Positions 12,137 to 19,068 of a stretch of DNA of 64,000 nt are shown piece after piece. This DNA is from Agelaius tricolor. Its lineage: Eukaryota; Chordata; Aves; Passeriformes; Icteridae. Made by a program: the position numbers and the translations under genes. The first letter of the stretch is position 1; every line of letters starts with the position of its first letter. A model generated the notes under the pieces. It was not told the DNA's origin. It searched no databases and saw nothing but the letters and a program-made list of their open reading frames with translations. The stretch covers positions 1,057,501 through 1,121,500 of the forward strand of contig JALJCS010000036.1 of the NCBI GenBank assembly GCA_023055355.1, given 5' to 3'.

Positions 12137-12515
12137 TCAGGGGTGGTTTTTAGGGTAAGGTTAGGGGTGGTGTGAGGGCTGCTTCACCTGTCACCCTCAA
12201 GCAGCCCCCACTTTGCCCCTCAAGGCATCTGCTTCCCCTCACCCTCTTCTTGTCACCCTCAAGTTCCCCACCCTCAGCCTCTCAGCATCTCTGTGCCACC
12301 CTGGAGCCCCCCAGTTGCTCCTAAAGCCCCCTTCTGCCTCTCAGCTCCCCCCATCCTCTGTGCCACCCTCCAGGCCCCTCCCCTCAGCCCGCAGCCCCCT
12401 GTGACACCCTGCAGCCACAGACGTTGTCCCTGCCTGTCTCGCTTGGGTGTTGTCCTGCTGCGAGAGCTGCGCCGTCCTCCGAGGGTTCGGGCTCCTGCGT
12501 GCTGCTGCAGGGGAC
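12137..12515. other. C/T-rich spacer with telomere-like motif
   Basis: Immediately after the left duplication ends there is a telomere-like stretch (TTTTAGGG, TAAGG, TTAGGGG at about 12151-12167). It is followed by about 250 bp of imperfect C/T-rich sequence with recurring 'tgtcaccctc' and 'cagccccc' words. No gene is visible. It sits between the host duplication and the truncated 3' end of the retroviral env, where a 3' LTR would be expected but is not recognised. Confidence 0.6.
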
Positions 12516-13865
12516 TCACGGGTGGGCATTTCCTTCTTTGCTGAGCCAGCACCCTAACTTGTTTAATGGTGTCAGTGCAGCTGAGGAACCCCACTGAGGT
12601 AGAAAAATGCTTGCAACAATTGATTTTCCAGAGTTCCAAGAGTGAAAATTGCTGTCACAGTTGCTTTCATATTGATGTCCCCAGGAGGATCTAATCTTTC
12701 TGCTTTTCTTTTTGACTACCTCTTTGACACTGGGAGCAATTATTGTAAGTTGTCCCAAGGCACAAGGGCCACCATCTATTTTTGAGGGTATACCTTGCCA
12801 GGCCCTGTCTCCACAGATGAGCCAGATTCCTCTAGGGAATGGAATTGGAAGTTTGTTAAAATGATCTGCGTGAGGTTCGTCATACGTAAGAAGCTCAGTT
12901 TGATTACACCCAGAAGTCACATTGCTATAAGCTGGGTGATATGGGGTAACGTTTAAATGAGGGCCATCTTTTCCTAGGAAATGAAAGAAGTAACAGGTAT
13001 CCATAGGTAATGAGCCTAGGATTTCTAGCTCTTGAAGGTCAGATTTATCAGCTTTAGAATTATCAATATAAGTTTGGTGTTTCTGGCTGGGAGTTGGAGA
13101 TACATGATGATCATCATATGGCCAATATTTATCAAGAGTAACATTATCAAAACCCTTTGGGAAAGGTACTCCAACTAGACAGGCTGAAAAAGGTTTGTCA
13201 GGGCTTGTGTCAGATAGACAGATGGTATTGGAGCCTGCAGACCTGGCTAAAGCAGCCCAGACACTCATCTTTGGTTGATTTACAGGTAAAGCTTCTGTTT
13301 GTGCTGCCTGTGCAGCTGCTTGTGCTGTTTGAGCTGTAAGAGCCCTTTCAATTTTTTCTTCTAGAGTTTTTCCAAGTTCATTTGCCTGGATAATTGCCAC
13401 TTGCTGTGGACTCCCAATTTTGTTACAGGCATCAATCATTTCAGGCACTGTGGGTTTTTCTTTTCCTAGGGCTTTGATAACTCTTTTACATTCTGCATTG
13501 CCATTATTTTCAATAATGTCCCGTATCATTATTGGGCGAGCTATATCATCGCCACATTGTCTTTCTGCTCCTTGCATTACCCAGTCCACAAATGTGGTAA
13601 ATGGTTCAGACAAGTCTTGGCTAATCAGATTATAGGCTTTTTCAAAACTTCCTGCAGGCTGAATTTGCAAAAAGGCTCTGCGAGCCATCTTTTTAATGTC
13701 ATCTAACGCTGGTTTGGGTAAATTCACTGGATTATCATTCTGATCATCAGGAGGGTCACCAGTCAGCTTAGACATGACAAGGGTGCGAAGGTCTGCATCA
13801 GTACTCTGTCTGTAAGTGGCTAGTGCCCCTGTGAGCAGTCTTTTCCATTTGAGTTCCCATAGCAT
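12516..13865 (-). pseudogene. ERV gag capsid fused in frame to env (449-codon open frame)
   Basis: One uninterrupted minus-strand frame of 449 codons joins two retroviral genes. Codons 1 to about 195 are capsid-like: an alpha-helical segment, a major-homology-region-like motif (Q-G-A-E around codons 98-101), then E-C-K-R-V-I-K-A-L, ending in an Ala/Gln-rich stretch. From about codon 197 the text becomes env-like: S-V-W-A-A-L-A, N-T-I-C-L-S, and P-F-S-A-C-L-V-G-V-P. A basic K-K-K-S-R-K-I-R stretch follows, and a TM-like end with L-N-K-L-G-C-W-L near codons 430-440. The junction is near 13280; nucleocapsid, protease, pol and the start of env are gone. The first methionine is internal to gag; the same frame runs upstream to about 14160 with one TGA (near 14007). 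This is an old inactive copy; whether it is transcribed or translated is unknown. Confidence 0.8.
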
Positions 13866-14281
13866 ATATTGTGAGGCTGTGAGAATTATACCAGCAGGAT
13901 TTTTACAGCCATTTGGTGTGAGTGTTTGTCCTTCCAGGGTGCTTTTCAGCAGTTGCTTAAAATCTGGGGAGCAGATGCCACCGTCCCTTATTGCTTTTCA
14001 CAATTCTTTTATCTCATGAGGTGGGACAGCCACCCGTGTTCTAGGACCAGCGGCTTGCTGGCTGAATAGCACAGGCACAGCTAAAGGATTTAGAATTTCT
14101 TCTTTGCAAATCTGGCCTCTGACTTCATCCCAGTCTGTTAGACACTGGGGGGACTCTGGAGCTATTTGGGAACAGTTCTTTTTCCAAATTCTTTTGTGTT
14201 GGGATCAAAGGGTTGGCATTTGCAGGGGCGAAATAATTCTCTGTCTGTCCTGTATTTATTAAAGCAGCTGTCATATTCCAG
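13866..14281 (-). pseudogene. ERV gag, N-terminal capsid region (broken)
   Basis: This is the upstream continuation of the capsid-type gag. The frame of the 449-codon ORF stays readable (C-L-T-D-W-D-E-V then K-E-E-I-L-N-P-L-A-V-P) back to about 14160, with one in-frame TGA near 14007. Upstream of that the gag-like text (W-N-M-T-A-A-L, then T-E-N-Y-F-A-P) continues in a different frame, so there is a frameshift near 14130-14160. A run of 18 C at 14282-14299 marks the boundary with the GC-rich region. Confidence 0.65.
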
Positions 14282-14392
14282 CCCCCCCCCCCCCCCCCCG
14301 TTGCACGGTTTGTGTGCGTGGATGTGGCTGTGCGGCCGAATCGTGACACAAAGTAGTACCACTCGGTGCTGGGAGCGCGGAAGGCGAAAACA

Positions 14393-14536
14393 CGGAGGCG
14401 CACCAGGTGTGGGGTGTGCAGGGTCCCGCGGAGGCGCACCAGGCGTGGGGTGTGCAGGGTCCCGCGGAGGCGCACCAGGTGTGGGGTGTGCGGGGTCAGA
14501 CGGAGGCGCACCAGGCGTGGGGTGTGCAGGGTCCCG
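14393..14536. repeat. 36-bp minisatellite, 4 copies
   Basis: Four contiguous 36-bp units (14393-14428, 14429-14464, 14465-14500, 14501-14536) start CGGAGGCGCACCAGG and end GTGCAGGGTCCCG. They differ at a T/C position and in the last ten bases of copy 3. Since 36 is a multiple of 3, each frame gives a 12-residue peptide repeat, for example T-P-G-A-P-P on the minus strand. It lies in the GC-rich gag spacer. Confidence 0.95.
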
Positions 14537-15365
14537 CGCTGCGGAGGGATCTCTCGGTGATGCTGCCGTGCCCGGCTCCTCAAGTTCCGGCAGAGGGAGA
14601 GACGCGGAAGGATACATGCAAGGCGCTGCCGTTTCGCCTGCTGTGGTGCCGGGTACGGACCCGGTGGCGGCGGAAGCGGCGCGACAGGGCACAGGGATGG
14701 CAGCTGTGGCCGGACAGCGGCACGCAGCGGCTCGGAACCGGGACTGGGCTGTTCCAAAACTGCGGCGAAAGCAGTGGGGGGGTGGCGGCGGCGCCGTGGG
14801 GATAGAACTGCGCATGCGTGCGGCTGATCCCGGAAGCAGCGCTGGGGTCGGATGAGCCGGCGCGGAGCGATGTCGCCGGTGCGGGGTTGTAGCAACCGTG
14901 AATGCGTGGGTTGTGTCACCAGGGCAGCGTGGGGACCATGGCGGGCGGGGGCCGCACGGCGGGCGGGCGCGGGAGGTGGCGGAGCTGCGGGAACGGGAGC
15001 TGGGGCTGCGCCTGCGGCTGCGGCCGGAACGCCGGGACGTCCGTGGTTGCAGGAGGCGGCGGAGCTGCGCCATCCAGCAGCTCTGAAGTGGGGGGCTGCG
15101 GTGTGGAAGACGTGGCTCGGCCCGACATGGAGCGGCGGCAGGAGCGAGAAACCGACCACGGGAGGCGGCGGGGCGGCCTCGTCAGCGGGAGATGATCCCG
15201 GGGTGGCGGGAGGCGGGGAGATGATCCCGGGAGGGGCGGCGTGGAGGCGGCGGGAGTCTGCTGCGGGGGGGGGGCATGGCGGGCGGTGGGGGAGGCGGCG
15301 GCTGGAGCGCGGCGTGCAGCCGCTGGGGGCTGGGGCGGCGGCTGGCCCGGCGGGCAGGGGCGGCG

Positions 15366-16137
15366 CGGACCGGAGGCTGGGCAGGAGCGGCGGCAGGCAC
15401 GGGAGGCTGGGCTGGAGCGACGGGAGGCTGGGCAGGAGCGGCGGCAGGCACGGGAGGGGCTGGGCAGGAGCGGCGGCAGGCACGGGCGGGGCTGGGCAGG
15501 AGCGGCGGCAGGCACGGGAGGGGCTGGGCAGGAGCGGCGGCAGGCACGGGAGGCTGGGCAGGAGCGGCGGCAGGCACGGGCGGGGCTGGGCAGGAGCGGC
15601 GGCAGGCACGGGAGGCTGGGCAGGAGCGGCGGCAGGCACGGGAGGGGCTGGGCTGGAGCGGCGGCAGCCACGGGAGGCTGTGCTGGAGCGGCGGCAGGCA
15701 CGGGAGGGGCTGGGCTGGAGCGGCGGCAGGCAGGGGAGGGGCTGGGCTGGAGCGGCGGCAGGCACGGGCGGGGCTGGGCAGGAGCGGCGGCAGGCACGGG
15801 AGGCTGGGCAGGAGCGGCGGCAGGCACGGGAGGCTGGGCAGGAGCGGCGGCAGGCACGGGCGGGGCTGGGCAGGAGCGGCGGCAGGCACGGGAGGCTGGG
15901 CAGGAGCGGCGGCAGGCACGGGAGGGGCTGGGCAGGAGCGGCGGCAGGCACGGGAGGGGCTGGGCAGGAGCGGCGGCAGGCACGGGAGGCTGGGCAGGAG
16001 CGGCGGCAGGCACGGGAGGCTGGGCTGGAGCGGCGGCAGGCACGGGCGGGGCTGGGCAGGAGCGGCGGCAGGCACGGGAGGGGCTGGGCAGGAGCGGCGG
16101 CAGGCACGGGAGGGGCTGGGCTGGAGCGGCGGCAGGC
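15366..16137. repeat. 30/32-bp GC-rich VNTR, about 25 copies
   Basis: This is a tandem array with a core of GGGCAGGAGCGGCGGCAGG followed by CACGGG and a variable AGG/AGGGG/CGGGG link, giving unit lengths of 30 and 32 bp in irregular order. Some units have GGGCTGGAG instead of GGGCAGGAG. Copy similarity is high, suggesting recent expansion. Because 30- and 32-bp units mix, the frame shifts along the array, and every frame on both strands is open for hundreds of codons. The G-rich plus strand could form G-quadruplexes. Copy number in the assembly may be inaccurate. Confidence 0.95.
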
Positions 16138-16599
16138 GCGCTCGGCACCGCAGATCCGGGAGCCGCAGGGGACTGCAAAGACGCAGCAGCGGCGGGACTG
16201 GGGGGGGCGGGAGAAGCCGCTGGACTCGCGGGTAGCGGGGGGGCGGGGCCGCGGTGACGTTGGTGGGCGGGCTCGTGAGGCGGAAGTGAGGGCTGGGGCC
16301 GCGACGATGGCGAAACCGAACGCGGCGACCCGCGGGATGGCAAATGCGGGGAGGGCGGGAGCAGTGGGAGGGGGCGGGGGGCAGAGGCGAGCAGGACTGC
16401 GGGTACCGGAACCGTGGGGTCCGACGGGGGGGGGGGGGGGGGGGCGTGTCCTGTTAAAGACTCGCGGCGGCAAGGGGCGGAGTCGCAGCAGGGGCGGAGC
16501 TCGGCGGGCGGCTGCTGTGGGCGTCCCCCGTGCAGCAAACACGGCTCAAGCAGCGCCCTGCAAGCTGGGAGCAGCTCCCCGGCAGCCATGGCCCGGTGG

Positions 16600-16804
16600 G
16601 AGATAGTAATAAAGTGCTTTAAACACCTGTATCCTAAAAGTCTCTGGTAAACATGGCTGAACGGTCAGCATTGGGGAAATTCATTATAGTCCACTCTAAA
16701 AGATTTTTTAACTCCCCTTTCAGTAACTGACTTGGCATGGAACTTATGAAAGGCTTTAGTTGCTTATAGAGATCTCTGTCGTGGGCAGAGTGACTTTGTC
16801 CCAT
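16600..16804 (-). pseudogene. ERV gag matrix N-terminus (truncated)
   Basis: On the minus strand an ATG at 16804-16802 opens M-G-Q-S-H-S, a typical N-terminal myristoylation signal (Gly2, Ser at +4). A helical basic segment follows, with Y-K-Q-L-K-P, then L-L-K-G-E-L and F-P-N-A-D-R, typical of betaretrovirus-like matrix domains. The frame ends at TAG (16636-16634) after 56 codons. Gag-like text may continue in another frame for about 30 bases before the GC-rich spacer. The start sits about 60 bases downstream of the 28-bp minisatellite. It is a decayed copy and I infer no function. Confidence 0.7.
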
Positions 16805-16865
16805 TATTAGACCAGTGTGTTACCAACCTCGGTGTTGCAAAAGCAGTGTCCTCAATAAGAGCACT

Positions 16866-17785
16866 ACGGCACCTCCTTTTACGACAGTCGCGCTTTACAG
16901 CCCCTTTTGCGACAGTCGCGCTTTACGGCACTTTTGCGACAGTCGCGCTTTACGGCAGTTTTACGACAGTCGCGCTTTACGGCACCTTTTACGACAGTCG
17001 CGCTTTACGGCACCTTTTGCGACAGTCGCGCTTTACGGCACCTTTTACGACAGTCGCGCTTTACGGCACCTTTTACGACAGTCGCGCTTTACGGCAGTTT
17101 TACGACAGTCGCGCTTTACGGCACCTTTTACGACAGTCGCGCTTTACGGCACCTTTTACGACAGTCGCGCTTTACGGCAGTTTTACGACAGTCGCGCTTT
17201 ACGGCACCTTTTACGACAGTCGCGCTTTACGGCACCTTTTGCGACAGTCGCGCTTTACGGCACCTTTTACGACAGTCGCGCTTTACGACACCTTTTGCGA
17301 CAGTCACGCTTTACGGCACCTTTTACGACAGTCGCGCTTTACGGCACCTTTTACGACAGTCGTGCTTTACGGCAGTTTTACGACAGTCGCGCTTTACGGC
17401 ACCTTTTACGACAGTCGCGCTTTACGGCACCTTTTGCGACAGTCGCGCTTTACGGCACCTTTTACGACAGTCGCGCTTTACGGCACCTTTTGCGACAGTC
17501 GCGCTTTACGGCACCTTTTACGACAGTCGCGCTTTACGGCACCTTTTGCGACAGTCGCGCTTTACGGCCGTTTTACGACAGTCGCGCTTTACGGCACCTT
17601 TTACGACAGTCGCGCTTTACGGCAGTTTTACGACAGTCGCGCTTTACGGCACCTTTTGCGACAGTCGCGCTTTACGGCACATTTTACGGCAGTTTACGAC
17701 AGTCGCGCTTTACGGCACCTTTTGCGACAGTCGCGCTTTACTGCACCTTTTACGACAGTCGCGCTTTACGGCAGTTGCGCTTTAC
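16866..17785. repeat. 28-bp CpG-rich minisatellite, about 33 copies
   Basis: This is a contiguous array of TTTTACGACAGTCGCG plus CTTTACGGCACC (28 bp). Variants are TTTTGCGAC in about a third of units and a 27-bp form ending GGCAG. Each unit has four CpG sites and a short palindromic core (CGAC-A-GTCG, extended to GCGAC-A-GTCGC in the G variant). Variant order looks partly periodic over about seven units, hinting at higher-order repeat structure. Since 28 is not divisible by 3, all three plus frames stay open (311-343 codons) with the same peptide cycling; these are not genes. The array lies between the LTR-like fragment and gag, in what would be the retroviral leader. Confidence 0.97.
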
Positions 17786-17794
17786 AGCACTTTA

Positions 17795-18000
17795 CAGCTT
17801 TTATTTTGTTTTTCATTTATCTTTAAATTATTTTTTAACTAATTAATAATAATTATTAATTAAATTATAATATTAATTAAAATATTAATTATTATTAATT
17901 AAAATAATTAATTAATTATTTTAAAAATTATTTTAAACTATTTTTATTTCTCTTTTTAATTTTTTTTAATTTTTCTATTTTTAAAGCTTTTTATTTTATT
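17795..18000. repeat. AT-rich low-complexity tract
   Basis: About 200 bp are made almost only of A and T, with repeating TTAATTATTAATT words that can fold into many small hairpins. The tract separates the 28-bp minisatellite from the LTR-like fragment. No coding content. Confidence 0.9.
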
Positions 18001-18004
18001 GGTG

Positions 18005-18240
18005 CTGCCCAGACCAGCTCAAGCTGGTGATTGTGGTGGTCTTTGAGGGTCCCCAGGATGAGGGAAGAGGTGAGACTCTTGACTCCACCTTTCACAAGGC
18101 TGATTTATTATTTTATGATCTCTAAAATATTAAAAGAAAATGAGATAGTAGAACTATACTAAAAGAGCAAGGAGACATCAGAAAGCTGGAAAGAAATGAA
18201 TAATAACCACCTGGGACTGCTCACAGCCCCGACACAGCTG
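18005..18240 (-). mobile_element. LTR fragment (3' part), passerine ERV type
   Basis: On the minus strand this shows the end of an LTR: 'tcttttagtatagtt', then an ATAAAATAATAAATC polyadenylation-signal region, then 'cttccctcatcctggggacc'. The same order is seen in the fuller LTR at 37645-38070. The 5' (U3) part is missing and the sequence stops abruptly at 18240, next to the right host duplication. Confidence 0.7.
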
Positions 18241-18247
18241 GACCAAG

Positions 18248-19068
18248 AGGATCAAACTGGAATGGAATCCTCGCCTTTAACTTGTACTTCGTTGGCTTTA
18301 TCCTCCAGAGAAGTGTGATCACAGTCCCTGGCTGGATTTTTCCTGTGGACATCACACTTTAAAAAGGGATCTGTTCCCTGCCTGGGCCTGATGCTGCTCC
18401 CAGGGGAAAGCAGGAAACACAGGAACAAGCCCCAGCCCTCATTCAGGCTCCATTCGTGGTTTAGGGTTGTCAAGCTGCTGTGCAGGAGATGTTTCCCCCA
18501 GTTCTCCATCTCAGCTGCCCCAGCTGCAGCCAGAGCCTCACCACCCACCTCCCTTGGAATGCAACCTGAAACAGGAGAAAACTTGCTCCCTACAGAATCC
18601 CAGCTCCCTATGGAAGGCAGCAACAGGGGGGGCCTGATGGTCCATAAACATTTCCAGTGGATTTCTTGGGAAGACCAGAGGCCAGTTGGGATGAAAAATG
18701 AGGTCCTTGCTTACCTTGCAGCTCTCCCTTTCCTCCTCCAGAAACATTTGTACCCTTAACACAGCTCATGCTTCACTTTGGTGTCCACCACAGGCTGATT
18801 TTCACACAGAACCCACAGAACACAACCACAGAGGCTTTTCCACCAGAAACCAGAGTTTCCAGATCCAATTATTTAGCAAATGTTTTGCACAGCTACAAAG
18901 ACCCACATTAGTCACTTCCACCTCAATCTCACTGAAGCCCATGCAGCTCCTTAAAACCAGAGACTGAAATCCCTGCAGGGATTACTCACCAATCATCTTT
19001 CCAAGGGGATAAATTTCCCTTGATTGATTTCCTTACAATGACTGTCCCATCCTGCAGAAACAAGCAGG
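18248..19068 (+). repeat. Right copy of the flanking direct duplication
   Basis: This is the right member of the direct repeat shared with 11601-12136. It carries 285 bp (about 18306-18590) that the left copy lacks. The left copy's junction is consistent with a simple deletion at 2-3 bp of microhomology (TCC/CC). Sequence diverges from the left copy immediately after 19068. It is non-coding. Confidence 0.9.

Larger units (their letters stand above)
14282..16600 (-). repeat. GC-rich, VNTR-bearing spacer between gag matrix and capsid parts
   Basis: About 2.3 kb of extreme GC content separates the matrix and capsid parts of the retroviral gag. It holds a C18 run (14282-14299), a 36-bp four-copy repeat, the 30/32-bp VNTR, unique CpG-rich stretches and a G19 run (16426-16444). 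On the minus strand it would read as proline/alanine/arginine-rich peptide, in the position where many gag proteins have a proline-rich linker. It is open in nearly all frames on both strands (up to 805 codons) simply because stop codons are rare at this composition. The plus strand also has promoter-like words near 16255-16310 (TGACGT, GGAAGTG, GC boxes). Confidence 0.6.
12516..18240 (-). mobile_element. Degenerate endogenous retrovirus with two internal minisatellites
   Basis: Read on the minus strand from 18240 down, the parts come in retroviral order: an LTR-like 3' fragment (18240-18005), an AT-rich stretch, a 28-bp minisatellite array, a gag matrix start (ATG at 16804), a GC-rich proline-coding region expanded by a VNTR, capsid-type gag (from about 14280), then env SU/TM sequence ending near 12550. 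Pol and protease are missing and no 3' LTR is seen. Gag is broken by stops and frame changes, so the copy cannot make a virus. Gag resembles betaretrovirus/ERV-K-like families and env resembles class II avian ERV glycoproteins. A primer-binding site matching a common tRNA was not found. Treating the whole block as one element is inference from strand and order; a nested or composite origin remains possible. Confidence 0.6.

Noticed and set aside
14339..14352. Shared word GAATCGTGACAC with 44390-44401
   Set aside because: A 12-base match without extended similarity on either side; most likely chance.
14300..14390. A tRNA primer-binding site upstream of gag capsid
   Set aside because: The sequence after the C18 run does not match the binding site of any common retroviral primer tRNA that I know, and the true gag start is at 16804, so a site here would be in the wrong place.
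14852..16606. 584-, 338- and 319-codon plus-strand ORFs and 557- and 297-codon minus-strand ORFs
   Set aside because: They are produced by the GC-rich VNTR and its flanks, where stop codons are rare; all overlap each other in different frames. Only the gag-like ends on the minus strand have outside support.
16866..17785. CRISPR array
   Set aside because: The 28-bp repeats are contiguous without unique spacers, and the context is a vertebrate chromosome.
16815..17846. Three long overlapping plus-strand ORFs (311-343 codons)
   Set aside because: All three come from the 28-bp minisatellite, whose unit has no stop in any plus frame and cycles through the frames; the peptide is the same repeat read in turn.
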